64,000 nt of DNA from Streptomyces sp. cf386 (GCF_900103585.1 NZ_FNHV01000005.1:493502-557501), one strand, 5' to 3'; positions 34,758 through 44,126 are shown, counted from the stretch's first letter. Notes: a model not told the origin generated them from the letters alone. Translations and numbers: made by a program.

Positions 34758-35594
34758 TCAAGCCGGATCGAGGTCGGTGTGCACCAGGTGGTGGTCCGAG
34801 TACGCGCTGGGATGCACACCGTGCTCGCGCGGGACGAAGCCTCGTACGAAGACGTAGTCGAACTTGCTCTGCCAGTCGGTGGTCGGCTCGCAGGTGCCGG
34901 ACTGCGAGGGATGACACTGCGGAGCCGCATCCGCGGCCAGTTCCCACATCGGGGCGAGTTCGGGAGCGTCCGGCACGGCATTGAAGTCGCCGAGAACGAT
35001 GGCGCGGTCGTGCCGGGCGACCTCGGCGGCGAGTACACGGACCTGCTCTGCCCGGAACTCCTCCTGACGTCGATGGGCGAGGTGGGTGTTGAAGACCCGG
35101 ACGGACCGGTCCCCCACCCTGGTGGTGACCGCCATGTACCCACGGTCCTCGGATCCGCCGTCGGGGTACTCCACGTTGACGCGGTCTGTCATCGGTGCCG
35201 CCGAGAGAATCGCCTGGCCGAAGGCCCCCGGACTCCACGGCACTCCCCCGCAGCGGCCCCAACTCCGGAGAACCGTCCCGTACTCGACGTGGTAGACCAG
35301 CCCGTGAAGGTTCTCCAGATAGTCCCGGATCATCTCGACATCACGCACGCACGCTTCTTGCATGCCTATGACCTGGGGCGCATACGTGGCGATCTCCGCC
35401 GCCCGGTCGACGTTGCTCACCTCGCAGGGGTTGCAGATGTTCCACGTCATGACCCGGTTCGGTACGACATCCTTGACGGCTTCGACGGGCTGTGACCTGC
35501 CGAAGAGGGCACTGCTTGGTGCACTGGGGCCGACGAGCACCATGCAGGCCACGATCACAGCGCCCGCGAACAACCGCGTGCCCCTTGCGAACAC
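34758..35594 (-). CDS. Secreted endonuclease/exonuclease/phosphatase-family protein
   Basis: 278-residue exported protein of the EEP (DNase I/Mg-dependent nuclease-phosphatase) superfamily. I choose GTG 35594 because GAGGAGG precedes it and a clean signal peptide (RLFAGAVIVACMVLVGPSA) follows. Fold motifs: VMTWNICNPCE (Asn), MQEACVRD (metal-binding Glu), VFNTHLAHRR, VLGDFNAVPD (Asp/Asn) and YSDHHLVHTDL (catalytic Asp-His). All catalytic elements are present, so it should be active outside the cell as a nuclease, phosphodiesterase or lipid phosphatase. Four Cys suggest disulfides. Confidence 0.88.
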   Translation of the reverse strand: MFARGTRLFAGAVIVACMVLVGPSAPSSALFGRSQPVEAVKDVVPNRVMTWNICNPCEVSNVDRAAEIATYAPQVIGMQEACVRDVEMIRDYLENLHGLVYHVEYGTVLRSWGRCGGVPWSPGAFGQAILSAAPMTDRVNVEYPDGGSEDRGYMAVTTRVGDRSVRVFNTHLAHRRQEEFRAEQVRVLAAEVARHDRAIVLGDFNAVPDAPELAPMWELAADAAPQCHPSQSGTCEPTTDWQSKFDYVFVRGFVPREHGVHPSAYSDHHLVHTDLDPA

Positions 35595-35696
35595 CAGCGC
35601 CTCCTCGAAGTGGATACACGTCGTATCTGACGTCTCCATGCACGAGGTTATGGGACCTGGCTGTGAGCAACACACGCGAGGGCGCGGTGTGAGCCG

Positions 35697-37361
35697 TCAG
35701 TCCGCCGCGGGCGACACGCGGGTCACCTTGCCGTCGGTGTCGGCCTCCAGGTAGCCGGACTGGTTGTACTCGTCGCTCAGGTAGACGGCGATTCCGGCCG
35801 GGGTGTCGAAGACGTCGTTGGGCTGTTTCACCAGCAGGTAACGGTTCTCCGGATCCGGGACGTTGAGCTTCTTCCGCGCCTCCTCCAGGAGCGCGGGAAC
35901 CTTGTCCCAGTTGAAGTCGTCGAGGCTGACGGGCTGTTCGCCGCCGGAGAGGGTGCCTTTGATGATGCCCTTCTCCACGCCCTGGCCCGGACGGTAGGTG
36001 TAGGAGTCGTATTTGGTGTCACTGCCGTCGACCATGAGCTGGGCCGACACGAAGTCCGGGTAGACCGAGAAGTCACCGAACCTGTCCCTGCCGGTCTCCT
36101 CCTCGAATGCCTTGATCGCGGTGCGGATGCCCTCCGGGGTCAGCATGTCGCCGACCTCGGGGTCCTTCGACTGCTGGGCTGCGGGGGCGGCATCGGTCGG
36201 TGAGGCGGTCGCCTTCGGGGTCGAGGTGGCCGAGGGGGTGGGCAAGCCACCCGCGGCGGAGTCGCGTGCGTCGGCTCCCAACGGCAGCAGCCACCAGGCC
36301 AGGGCGCCGGCCAGCGAGACTCCCGTCACGCTCAGCAGGACAGCGCGGCGCGGGCGAGGTCGGCCTGCCGCTCCCCCGGGCACGGTCACCGGTTGGGGCG
36401 GAATCTGCCCTGGAAGGGGCTGTCCCGGCGGCGGGCCGAACCCGGCGAAGGTGACGGAAGGCGGCGGGGTCAGCGGATACGAGGTGGGCTCGTCACGTAC
36501 GGCCCCAGCGGCCGGCCCCGACTCGATCTCGGCCAGCCTCAGGTCCAGTACCGAGGCCGACGGCCGTGCCGACGGGTCCCGCACGAGCACGCTCATCAGA
36601 ACGTCGCCGAGGGCACCGGCGCGCACCGGCGGCGCGACGTCGTCGTTGAGCACCGCGGCGAGGGTCGCCAGGGTGCTGCCCCGGCGCAGGGGGTGGTGGC
36701 CCTCCACCGCGGCGTACAGCATCATCGCCAGCGACCACAGGTCGGAGGCGGAGCCGCCCTCGTTCCCCGCTATGCGCTCCGGTGCCATGAAGTCGGGCGT
36801 TCCGATGATGGAGCCGGTGGCCGTGAGTCCGGTCGTCTCACGGATCGCGGCGATGCCGAAGTCGGTGAGGACGGGGCGCCCGTCGGGCCGCAGCAGCACA
36901 TTGGCCGGCTTGACGTCCCGGTGCTGGATACCGGCGTCGTGTGCGGCGGTCAGCGCGGCCAGCACCCCCCGCCCGATCCGCGCCGCCTCGACCGCCGCCA
37001 TCGGGCCCTGTGCCAGCCGGTCGGCCAGCGATCCGCCGCTGACCAACTCCATGACGAGCCAGGGGTAGGTGCCGTCGCCGCCGTCGACTATGTGGTGGAT
37101 GGTGACCACGTTCGGATGGTCGATGCGGGCCAGCGCCCTGGCTTCACGCAGCACCCGCTCGCGCAGCATGCGCGCGCCGTCGGGATCGTATTCGGCGAGG
37201 TCCCGGTCGGGCGGCCGGACCTCCTTGACGGCCACGAGCCTGTGCAACGCCAGGTCCCTGGCCCGCCAGACCGTCCCCATCCCGCCCCCGCCGAGGCGGG
37301 CCTCCAACTCGAAGCGCCCGTCGACAACTCGTCTGCCGGCGCCTCTGTCGTCCTCGCTCAT
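35697..37361 (-). CDS. Membrane Ser/Thr protein kinase (PknB-type) with extracellular C-terminal domain
   Basis: 554-residue Hanks-type kinase. The kinase domain covers about residues 15-280: glycine loop GGGGMGTVWRARD, VAVKEV lysine, HRDVKPANVLL catalytic loop, DFGIAAI and MAPERI. A Pro-rich linker leads to one transmembrane helix (about 337-357, LLSVTGVSLAGALAWWLLP) and a ~180-residue extracellular part after a Ser/Thr/Pro/Ala-rich spacer. That part has no PASTA repeats; it resembles the small uncharacterised domain seen in many streptomycete kinases. Start 37361 is used; ATG 37373 is equally possible, as neither has a good ribosome site. Confidence 0.9.
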   Translation of the reverse strand: MSEDDRGAGRRVVDGRFELEARLGGGGMGTVWRARDLALHRLVAVKEVRPPDRDLAEYDPDGARMLRERVLREARALARIDHPNVVTIHHIVDGGDGTYPWLVMELVSGGSLADRLAQGPMAAVEAARIGRGVLAALTAAHDAGIQHRDVKPANVLLRPDGRPVLTDFGIAAIRETTGLTATGSIIGTPDFMAPERIAGNEGGSASDLWSLAMMLYAAVEGHHPLRRGSTLATLAAVLNDDVAPPVRAGALGDVLMSVLVRDPSARPSASVLDLRLAEIESGPAAGAVRDEPTSYPLTPPPSVTFAGFGPPPGQPLPGQIPPQPVTVPGGAAGRPRPRRAVLLSVTGVSLAGALAWWLLPLGADARDSAAGGLPTPSATSTPKATASPTDAAPAAQQSKDPEVGDMLTPEGIRTAIKAFEEETGRDRFGDFSVYPDFVSAQLMVDGSDTKYDSYTYRPGQGVEKGIIKGTLSGGEQPVSLDDFNWDKVPALLEEARKKLNVPDPENRYLLVKQPNDVFDTPAGIAVYLSDEYNQSGYLEADTDGKVTRVSPAAD

Positions 37362-37434
37362 GGGCGGGAGCATAGTTGCCGGCACCGACAGCCTTCGCCG
37401 CAGCTGGATCGGCAGATACGCACGCGTTCCGCCG

Positions 37435-38577
37435 CTATCCGCGCTGCGCGAAGCGCCGCCACTCACGGCCCCCGTCGCGAGAGATCCACAGCCCTTCGCC
37501 CTCCACCAGGTCGTACGTTGCCGTCGTCGCGTCCGCGATGCCGTAGAGCGTCGTGCCGTGGACGGTGAACGACGTGAACCTCGCCGGTGTCTTCAGCTCG
37601 TGGAAGGCGCTGTTGGTGCGGTCGTCCGCGAGCCAGTAGCGGCCGCCTTCCTCACCGACGAGCAGGCGCCCGTCCGCAAGCAGGTCCAGGACCAGCGCCT
37701 CCGGGCCACGCTGCAGGTCCCGCCAGGGGATGCCGCCGGCGAGGACCGTCTGCCAGTGCTCTGCGCTGTCCGTCGTCACCAACACGCCGCGCACGCCCTC
37801 GCCCTCGCCCAGGACGAGGGACAGCGCGGCGGTGCCGGCTCGCGCAGCGAGGATGCCGCCCGTATACGGCTTCGGGACGGTGGTGGAACCAAGGGTGCGA
37901 CCGTCGCGCTGCCATACGACGCGGTCGGGGTCTTCGGTCAGGGACTGGTCCAGGCTCCACACCGTGCCCCGCTCGTCCACGGCGAGACGGACGGCGCCGT
38001 CCGGCACTCCGGCCGGGGGCGCCACGGCTCGCGTGGCGGGGCGGTGGACGAGGGTCGGCTCCAGTTCGGCGAGCAGCCTGTCGCCGGGGCGGGTGCGCAA
38101 GGGGGTCTCGGCGATGACGACCCTCTGCCGCTTGCCGTGCAGGTCGAGGGCGTACGTTCCCTCGGCACCCTCCCCCTGCGGCACCCGTACGAAGCCCCCG
38201 CGCACCCCCTTGAACGCGGCCTGCACGGCCTCCGCGTCCGTGTGTTCCGCGTGCTCGGCGACCGTACGGCCGTCCGGGCCGACGATGCGCCAGGCCATGG
38301 CGGCCGGCCCCTCGTCGTCCTCGACGTTGCCGGCCTCGTACGTCAGGAGCAGCGAGCCGTCGTCCGCGCGTGCCACGCCGGTGGGTGCGCCGGCCGCCTC
38401 GATGACGTCGGCGGGGCGAGGGTGCGGATCCTCGATGACACGCTTGTACTTCGCCTCACGGTCCCCCGAGCCCCCGTCGTCGGAGCCGCCCGGGCCGCAC
38501 CCGGCCAGCACCAGCGCCGCACTCGCCGCGGCCACGAGGCCGACCGTCTGCCTCTCGCGTTCCCTCAGCCATGCCAT
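37435..38577 (-). CDS. Putative lipoprotein with beta-propeller-like repeats
   Basis: 380-residue predicted lipoprotein. ATG 38577 follows GGAGG; the signal peptide VGLVAAASAALVLAGCGPGG has lipobox LAGC (Cys about residue 26). The rest is rich in short beta-type segments such as GVLVTTDSAEHWQTVLAGG and GLWISRDGGREWRRFAQRG. The latter resembles an Asp-box (SxDxGxxW), suggesting a sialidase-like beta-propeller without a known catalytic set. Function unknown. It lies 73 bp upstream of the kinase gene on the same strand, so it could belong to that signalling unit. Confidence 0.75.
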   Translation of the reverse strand: MAWLRERERQTVGLVAAASAALVLAGCGPGGSDDGGSGDREAKYKRVIEDPHPRPADVIEAAGAPTGVARADDGSLLLTYEAGNVEDDEGPAAMAWRIVGPDGRTVAEHAEHTDAEAVQAAFKGVRGGFVRVPQGEGAEGTYALDLHGKRQRVVIAETPLRTRPGDRLLAELEPTLVHRPATRAVAPPAGVPDGAVRLAVDERGTVWSLDQSLTEDPDRVVWQRDGRTLGSTTVPKPYTGGILAARAGTAALSLVLGEGEGVRGVLVTTDSAEHWQTVLAGGIPWRDLQRGPEALVLDLLADGRLLVGEEGGRYWLADDRTNSAFHELKTPARFTSFTVHGTTLYGIADATTATYDLVEGEGLWISRDGGREWRRFAQRG

Positions 38578-38615
38578 TGCCCCATCCTCCCCCTCCCTCC
38601 GGGAGAACCGGCAAC

Positions 38616-38668
38616 ACGACGTCACCGTCCCGGCCGCGACTTCTGCGGGGCCGGGACGGTGACGTCGT
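38616..38668 (-). terminator. Strong terminator hairpin after the GH30 gene
   Basis: Perfect 20-bp inverted repeat, left arm 38616-38635 (ACGACGTCACCGTCCCGGCC), right arm 38649-38668, with a 13-base loop. It lies 50 bp downstream of the GH30 stop and 39 bp upstream of the lipoprotein start, so it separates the two leftward genes. Confidence 0.85.
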
Positions 38669-38717
38669 AGGCAAGGTTTCGTGACGCGCTGCCGCCGGCG
38701 CGGCGGCGCTTCCCGGC

Positions 38718-40793
38718 TTACGAGCCGTCGTCGGACGCGGTGCCGGCCGTCACGTCGGTCACCTTCCAGCGCTGGTTGGCGCCGGAGTTGGGCTGCCACA
38801 CGCCGACCGCGGCACCTTCGTTCGTGGACTGGCCGCCGACGTCCGGGAGCTGGCCGGTGGCGGCGTTGACGAGGGTCCAGGTGCCGTCGCCGGTGGTGGA
38901 CATGATCCACTGGGCGGCGTTGTCGCGACTGCCCTCATCGGGCTCGGCCACCAGCTTGCCGTCACGGACGGCGAGCCGCTTGTCCTGGGTCGCCTCGGTG
39001 AAGACGTAGCGCTTCCGGTTGTCGTTGCCCCGGCTGGTCTGCTCCAGCCTCCACTGTTGACCGCTCGGGTCCGCGGCGTCGGCGCTCTTGATGACGAGGC
39101 CGGTGCCGTTGTCGGCGATCGTGAGGTCCTTGCCGCTCTGGACGCCGGTCAGCCGGTAGGTGTGGCCCTTCTGGAGCTCGGCCGCGTCCTTCGCCACGCC
39201 GGTCACGCCCTTGACGAGGAAGGACGTCACGGACTGGGCGGGCACGGTGACCGTGGCCTGCTTGCCGGTGACCCGGACCGGCTGCTGCCGCTCCAGCTTG
39301 CCGTCGGCGCTGGTCACCACCGGGGTGACGGTGGCGTGGGACGAGACTCGCCCGAAATTCGAGAGGTCGAGGGTGACGTCGCGGGCCTCGGTGGTGCTGT
39401 TGACGTGGACGACGGTCGCGGCGTCGCCCTTGCGGGAGAGCGCAGCCGTGCTGGAGGTGTCGTTCGTCTTGATCAGCCGGTCGCCGGGCTTGATGTAGTG
39501 GGTGAAGTTGCGGGCGGTGTCGAACTTGGTGTTGGTGTAGATCGGGCAGCTTTCGAGGGTGTCCTTCGAGGTGCAGCTGAAGGAGAGCTGGATCGAGCCC
39601 CAGTTGCCGCCCTTGGCGGACTCGCCGCCGGGCTTCATGTTGTCGTAGTCCTCGACGGGCTGCCAGAACACCCAGGCCTTGGGCTCCAGTTCCCGCAGGT
39701 CGTCGACGATGCGCTGGGCGAGGCCCAGGCCCGGCCGCATGTCCGTGAAGCTCTGCCCGTCGCCCCAGTCGCCCTCGACCTCGCTCATCCACAGCGGCTT
39801 GTCCGCGGCCTTGGCCAGGTCGCGCACGGTGGTGCGCTGGCCGGTGCCGTAGGTGTGGACGTTCATCTGGCCGACGAGGTCGCGCACCTCCTGCGGGTAG
39901 GAGTTCCAGTTGGTGGCGAAGGTGCCGGGGTTGGTCTCGTCCATGGCGGAGATCTCCGCGTCGCTCTTGGACTCGCTCAGCACCGGGCCCAGCGCGCGGA
40001 GCACCTTCTGCTGGAGCTCGGGGCCGATGTGGGCGCCCTCCTGCCGGCCGCCGACGGGCTCGCCGTCCGCGCCGAGCTTGGTGCCCCAGTAGTTGGTGTT
40101 CGGCTCGTTGAAGGGGTCCAGGGTGTCGACCTTGATGCCGTGCGCCTTCTCCAAGCGCTCGGTGGCCCCCACCAGGTACTTGGCGAAGTCGTCGACGGAC
40201 TCCGTCTTGAGCTGGTCCTTGCCCGCGTCGAAGTTGCCGGAGACGTAGCCGCTCTCGGTCATGAACCACGGCGGCGAGTTGCTGAACGTCTCCCAGTGGG
40301 TGATGTCCTTCTTGATGCGGTCGACCCACCAGCGCTGCGTTTTGTCCGCGTTCCTGTTCCAGTCGGCGGAGTCGTCGGCGTCCCACCAGTCGACGTCCTC
40401 GCGGGTGGTGCCCGCCGGGGCCTTCCACCAGCCCTCGACCGCTCCGCCGGCCCGCAGGTAGTCCTTGACGTCGGGGGCGTTGCCGCCGCCGATGTTGTAG
40501 CGGGCGATGTTCAGGGCGAGGCCGTCGTCCCCGAAGAGGAGCTTGGCCAGCTTCTCGCGTATCGCGGGCGGGTAGTCGCCGGTGGCGTTGGCGAACCAGA
40601 CCAGGCTGGTGCCCCAGCCCTCGAACTTCTCCTGCTGGTAGGAGGGGTCGGGCCGGACGGTGACCGCGGCGGCGGCCGCGGCCGGGTCGGCGTGTGCGAG
40701 GGGCAGCGTGGTGGCGGCCAGGAGGGTTCCGGTCGCCAGGGCGGTGACGCCGATGGCCCCCAGGAGCCTTCTCTTGCGGGTGCGGTGTGCCAT
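38718..40793 (-). CDS. Secreted GH30-type glycosidase (endo-beta-1,6-galactanase-like) with RICIN domain
   Basis: 691-residue secreted enzyme. Signal peptide about 1-36. The (beta/alpha)8 catalytic domain starts QKFEGWGTSLVWFAN-like (QQEKFEGWGTSLVWFANATG) and includes SNSPPWFMTESGYVSGNFD. Predicted acid/base Glu230 lies in DPFNEPNTNYW and nucleophile Glu338 in WMSEVEGDWG. A beta-sandwich follows (about 440-520), then a C-terminal RICIN-type region (about 535-685, QQWRLEQ and NQRWKV motifs). The combination is closest to GH30 endo-beta-1,6-galactanases known from Streptomyces, which attack arabinogalactan-protein side chains; fucosidase or xylanase activity is less likely. Divergent from its LacI regulator. 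Confidence 0.82.
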   Translation of the reverse strand: MAHRTRKRRLLGAIGVTALATGTLLAATTLPLAHADPAAAAAAVTVRPDPSYQQEKFEGWGTSLVWFANATGDYPPAIREKLAKLLFGDDGLALNIARYNIGGGNAPDVKDYLRAGGAVEGWWKAPAGTTREDVDWWDADDSADWNRNADKTQRWWVDRIKKDITHWETFSNSPPWFMTESGYVSGNFDAGKDQLKTESVDDFAKYLVGATERLEKAHGIKVDTLDPFNEPNTNYWGTKLGADGEPVGGRQEGAHIGPELQQKVLRALGPVLSESKSDAEISAMDETNPGTFATNWNSYPQEVRDLVGQMNVHTYGTGQRTTVRDLAKAADKPLWMSEVEGDWGDGQSFTDMRPGLGLAQRIVDDLRELEPKAWVFWQPVEDYDNMKPGGESAKGGNWGSIQLSFSCTSKDTLESCPIYTNTKFDTARNFTHYIKPGDRLIKTNDTSSTAALSRKGDAATVVHVNSTTEARDVTLDLSNFGRVSSHATVTPVVTSADGKLERQQPVRVTGKQATVTVPAQSVTSFLVKGVTGVAKDAAELQKGHTYRLTGVQSGKDLTIADNGTGLVIKSADAADPSGQQWRLEQTSRGNDNRKRYVFTEATQDKRLAVRDGKLVAEPDEGSRDNAAQWIMSTTGDGTWTLVNAATGQLPDVGGQSTNEGAAVGVWQPNSGANQRWKVTDVTAGTASDDGS

Positions 40794-40908
40794 CTCGAGT
40801 ACTCCAGCTCTTCTGCGTGCCGCGCGTCCCAGCGGGCTGCAGAGATCGGGGTCCGCACGGGGCGGTCTGGTGCGATTCGATGCGTTCTCGTATGGTTTCG
40901 ACTAGCTA

Positions 40909-40924
40909 ATGTTTACGTAAACAT
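40909..40924. promoter_or_regulatory. LacI-type operator ATGTTTACGTAAACAT
   Basis: Perfect 16-bp palindrome ATGTTTACGTAAACAT in the 215-bp gap between the divergent GH30 and LacI genes. It lies about 115 bp before the GH30 start and 85 bp before the LacI start. The AT-rich sequence stands out in this GC-rich window and is a typical central-CG LacI operator. The rest of the gap shows no gene. Confidence 0.85.
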
Positions 40925-41008
40925 CCACTGGCGCGATGTCTACACTGTGCGAATCTCGGCGGTCAAGGAGTCGTCCGGGACAGAAAGTTGCGTGGCTTGG
41001 GGGCCGGG

Positions 41009-42136
41009 ATGGACACGACGGACGACGGTGGCCGCACACCGGCGGGAACGCGCAGGTCGGAAGGCCGTACGAGACGGCGCTCGACCCGCCCCCGGCAGGG
41101 CGCCTCGATGGCCGACGTCGCCCGCGTCGCCGGCGTCTCCTCGCAGACGGTCTCCCGAGTCTCCAACGGCTTCCCCGGCGTCACCGACGAGACCCGCCAA
41201 CAGGTCCTGGCCGCCATGCGGGAGCTGGGCTACCGGCCCAACAGCGCCGCGCGGGCGCTCAAACGCGGAGAGTTCCGCACCCTCGGCGTGATCACCTTCT
41301 CCCTCTCCACCATGGGCAACATCCGCACCCTCGAGGCGATCGCCACGTCCGCCGCCCAGCAGGGCTACGCCGTCACGCTCCTGCCCGTCGCCGTGCCGAC
41401 CCAGGACGAGGTGAACGGGGCCTTCTCGCGCCTGGGCGAACTCGCGGTGGACGCCGTCATCGTCATCATGGAGATCCATCTGCTCGACGCGGCGACCGTC
41501 TCACTGCCGCCCGGCGTCCAGGTCGTGGTGGCCGACTCGGACGCCGGTGACCGCTACACCGTGGTCGACACCGACCAGGTGGGCGGCGCCCGCGACGCCG
41601 TACGGCATCTGCTGGACCTCGGCCACGACACGGTGTGGCACCTGGCCGGGCCCGAGGACTCCTTCGCCGCCCAGCGCCGCGCCAACGCGTGGCACACCAC
41701 CCTCACCGAGGCGGGCCGGCTCCCACCGCCCCTCGTGCGCGGCGACTGGTCGGCCGAGTCCGGCTACCGGGCCGGTCTGCGGATCGCCGGCCAGCAGGAC
41801 TGCACGGCCGTGTTCGCCGCCAACGACCAGATGGCCCTGGGACTGCTGCGCGCCCTGCACGAACGCGGCCGGAGAGTACCCGAGGACATCAGCGTCGTCG
41901 GCTTCGACGACATCGCCGAAGCCGCGTCCTTCCTGCCTCCCCTCACCACCATCCACCAGGACTTCGCCGAAGTGGGACGGCTCTGCGTCGAAGGGGTCCT
42001 CAGCAAGATCCGCCGACCCGCACAGGAACCGACGGGACACGGCACCACACTCGTCCCGACCCGCCTCGTCCTGCGCGACAGCACCGCACCACCGCCACCC
42101 GGCGGGGACGGCCACGGGGCGCGACCCCGGTCATGA
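41009..42136 (+). CDS. LacI-family regulator divergent from the GH30 gene
   Basis: 375-residue LacI/GalR repressor with a ~35-residue Arg/Thr-rich extension before the helix-turn-helix SMADVARVAGVSSQTVSRVS and hinge YRPNSAARALKRGEFRT. The effector domain has LGVITFSLSTMGNIRTLEAI and AVFAANDQMALGLLRALHER. ATG 41009 is chosen over an upstream TTG at 40988 because of the G-rich site before it. It most likely binds the ATGTTTACGTAAACAT palindrome and represses the galactanase-like gene and itself. The ligand is probably a galactose-containing oligosaccharide, inferred. Confidence 0.9.
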   Translation: MDTTDDGGRTPAGTRRSEGRTRRRSTRPRQGASMADVARVAGVSSQTVSRVSNGFPGVTDETRQQVLAAMRELGYRPNSAARALKRGEFRTLGVITFSLSTMGNIRTLEAIATSAAQQGYAVTLLPVAVPTQDEVNGAFSRLGELAVDAVIVIMEIHLLDAATVSLPPGVQVVVADSDAGDRYTVVDTDQVGGARDAVRHLLDLGHDTVWHLAGPEDSFAAQRRANAWHTTLTEAGRLPPPLVRGDWSAESGYRAGLRIAGQQDCTAVFAANDQMALGLLRALHERGRRVPEDISVVGFDDIAEAASFLPPLTTIHQDFAEVGRLCVEGVLSKIRRPAQEPTGHGTTLVPTRLVLRDSTAPPPPGGDGHGARPRS

Positions 42137-42168
42137 ACAGGCGCTCCCCGTACGGCACTTCACAACGT

Positions 42169-42199
42169 CCGGCCGTCCCGCTCCCCCGGACACGGCCGG
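42169..42199. terminator. Candidate terminator between convergent LacI and DeoR genes
   Basis: CCGGCCGT / ACGGCCGG inverted repeat (8-bp arms, 15-base loop) in the 70-bp gap between the stops of the LacI (+) and DeoR (-) genes. Confidence 0.55.
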
Positions 42200-42206
42200 G
42201 CCCGCC

Positions 42207-42989
42207 TCACGCCCCCGCCGGAGGCGCGATCTCCACCCGTACGCCCCGCGCCTCGAAGGCTTCGACCTGCGCGGCGGGCGCCGTCGCGTCCGTGACCAGG
42301 GTCCACTCCCCCGGGAGCGTCGCCCAGGCGTGGAACGGCGCGCGCCCCAACTTCGCGCCGTGGGCCAGCACATAGACGTGGTCGGCACGGCGGCACATCA
42401 GTTCCTTGAGGCGGGTCTGGCGCAGGTCCGCCTCGCAGATGCCGCGGTCGACCGTGACACCGTCGGCGCCGAGGAAGACCCGGTCGAAGGACATCCGCTC
42501 CAGCGCGGCCTCGGTCAGCGGACCGACGAAGCCCTCGCTGAGCGGGCGCAGCGTGCCGCCCAGGCACTCGACGTGCACGCCTTCCGCGCCCGACAGGGCG
42601 TGCAGCGCCGTCAGACCCGTCGTCGCGATCGTCAACTCCTTCGCGGAGCACAGCTCGTGTGCCAACGCGCCCACCGTCGTACCCGCGTCGAGCAGCAGCG
42701 TCTCCCCCGATTCGACCTGCCGCGCCGCCCACTGCGCGATGGCCCGCTTCTCCTCGTACGCCTCTCCCGTGCGCTGGCGCAGTGAGGCCTCGGGGTGCGC
42801 GGTCAGCGCCATCGCTCCGCCGTAGGTGCGGGCGAGGCGGCCCTGCGCGGTGAGCTGCGCGAGGTCGCGGCGGATGGTGGAGGGCGTGACGTCGAAGAGC
42901 CGGGAGAGCTCCTCGACACTGGCGAGGCCGGTGGTGGTGGCCAGGTGCACGATGCGGTCGCGTCGTGCCCGGGATGTGGTCGGCGGCAT
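42207..42989 (-). CDS. DeoR/GlpR-family regulator of the acid-sugar locus
   Basis: 260-residue DeoR-type repressor. The N-terminal winged HTH contains RRDRIVHLATTTGLASVEEL and VTPSTIRRDLAQL. The C-terminal sugar-phosphate sensor domain has LLLDAGTTVGALAHEL, VECLGGTLRPLSEGFVG and FLGADGVTVDRGICEADL, with the Asp/Gly-Thr-Thr set that binds phosphorylated sugars intact. The effector is therefore probably a phosphorylated intermediate made by the DUF1537 kinase. It is the last gene of the leftward unit kinase-PdxA-DeoR and probably acts on the divergent promoter region at 45402-45716. Confidence 0.92.
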   Translation of the reverse strand: MPPTTSRARRDRIVHLATTTGLASVEELSRLFDVTPSTIRRDLAQLTAQGRLARTYGGAMALTAHPEASLRQRTGEAYEEKRAIAQWAARQVESGETLLLDAGTTVGALAHELCSAKELTIATTGLTALHALSGAEGVHVECLGGTLRPLSEGFVGPLTEAALERMSFDRVFLGADGVTVDRGICEADLRQTRLKELMCRRADHVYVLAHGAKLGRAPFHAWATLPGEWTLVTDATAPAAQVEAFEARGVRVEIAPPAGA

Positions 42990-43040
42990 CTGCTCGGTCC
43001 TCTACGGTACGGCGGTAACGGCGGTGCAGGGGACGGCGGT

Positions 43041-44057
43041 TCAGGCCACCGGGGCAACCGGCGCGGTGGCCATCTCGGCCGCCTGGCGCAGTGCCTCGAC
43101 CATGCTACCGGCCTCCGCCCGGCCGCTTCCCGCGATGTCGAAGGCGGTGCCGTGGTCGACGGAGGTGCGGATCACGGGCAGTCCGACGGTGAGGTTGACG
43201 CCCGCCTCGATGCCGAGAACCTTGACCGGGCCGTGGCCCTGGTCGTGGTACATCGCCACGATCAGGTCGTAGTCGCCCCGCGCGGCGAGGAAGAAGGCCG
43301 TGTCGGCGGGGAGCGGGCCGCGCGCGTCGACGCCCGCGGCCCGCAGCTTCTCCAGGGCGGGGACGATCTTCTCCTCCTCCTCGCCATAGCCGAACAGGCC
43401 GTTCTCGCCCGCGTGCGGGTTGATGCCGCAGACGCCGATGACGGGGTTCGGGGTGCCGGCCCGGACCATCGCCTCGTGGCCTCGGCGGACGGTGCGCTCG
43501 ACGAGGCCCGGTTCGATGCGGTTCACGGCGTCGATCAGACCGATGTGGGTGGTGACGTGGATGACCTTGACCTTCTCCGTCGACAGCATCATCGAGACCT
43601 CGTCGGTGCCGGTGAGGTGGGCGAGGAGTTCGGTGTGGCCCGGGTACATGTGGCCCGCCGCGTGCAGGGCCTCCTTGTTGAGGGGCGCGGTGCAGATGCC
43701 GTGCACCTCACCGGCGACGGCGAGTTCGGCGGCGAGCTTGATGAACTCGTACGCGGCGTTTCCCGCGACGGGCGACAGCTTGCCCCAGGGCAGGTCGGCG
43801 GGGAGCAGGGCGAGGTCGACGACGTTGACGCGCCCGGGCGTGAACTCGGCGTCACGCAGGTGCTCGACGACCGCGATCTCGCATTCCTGAAGGCCGCGAA
43901 TCCGGGCGGCTTCGCGCAGGCGCCGCGCGTCGCCGATGACGACGGGGCGGCAGCGGGTCAGTACGGCGTCGTCGAGCAGGGCCGCGACGACGACCTCGGG
44001 ACCGATACCGGCGCCGTCGCCCATGGTGACGGCGATGAGGGGCAGCGGGGTGGTCAT
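43041..44057 (-). CDS. PdxA-family 4-phospho-hydroxyacid dehydrogenase (PdxA2/DtnP type)
   Basis: 338-residue NAD-dependent dehydrogenase of the PdxA family. Start PLIAVTMGDGAGIGPEVV, metal ligand His residues in MYPGHTELLAHL, VAMYHDQGHGPVK and TSVDHGTAFDIAG; all are present. Next to a DUF1537 kinase such proteins oxidise and decarboxylate a 4-phospho-tetronate (D-threonate or D-erythronate 4-phosphate) to dihydroxyacetone phosphate, rather than making pyridoxal phosphate. No other vitamin B6 gene is nearby, which supports the catabolic role. The gene is 69 bp downstream of the kinase. Confidence 0.88.
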   Translation of the reverse strand: MTTPLPLIAVTMGDGAGIGPEVVVAALLDDAVLTRCRPVVIGDARRLREAARIRGLQECEIAVVEHLRDAEFTPGRVNVVDLALLPADLPWGKLSPVAGNAAYEFIKLAAELAVAGEVHGICTAPLNKEALHAAGHMYPGHTELLAHLTGTDEVSMMLSTEKVKVIHVTTHIGLIDAVNRIEPGLVERTVRRGHEAMVRAGTPNPVIGVCGINPHAGENGLFGYGEEEEKIVPALEKLRAAGVDARGPLPADTAFFLAARGDYDLIVAMYHDQGHGPVKVLGIEAGVNLTVGLPVIRTSVDHGTAFDIAGSGRAEAGSMVEALRQAAEMATAPVAPVA

Positions 44058-44126
44058 GGGAGCAACTCCTTGGCAGGGGGCCGGTAGCGGGCGGTGAGGT
44101 GTGGTGGTCGGTCGGGCACGGCTGGA

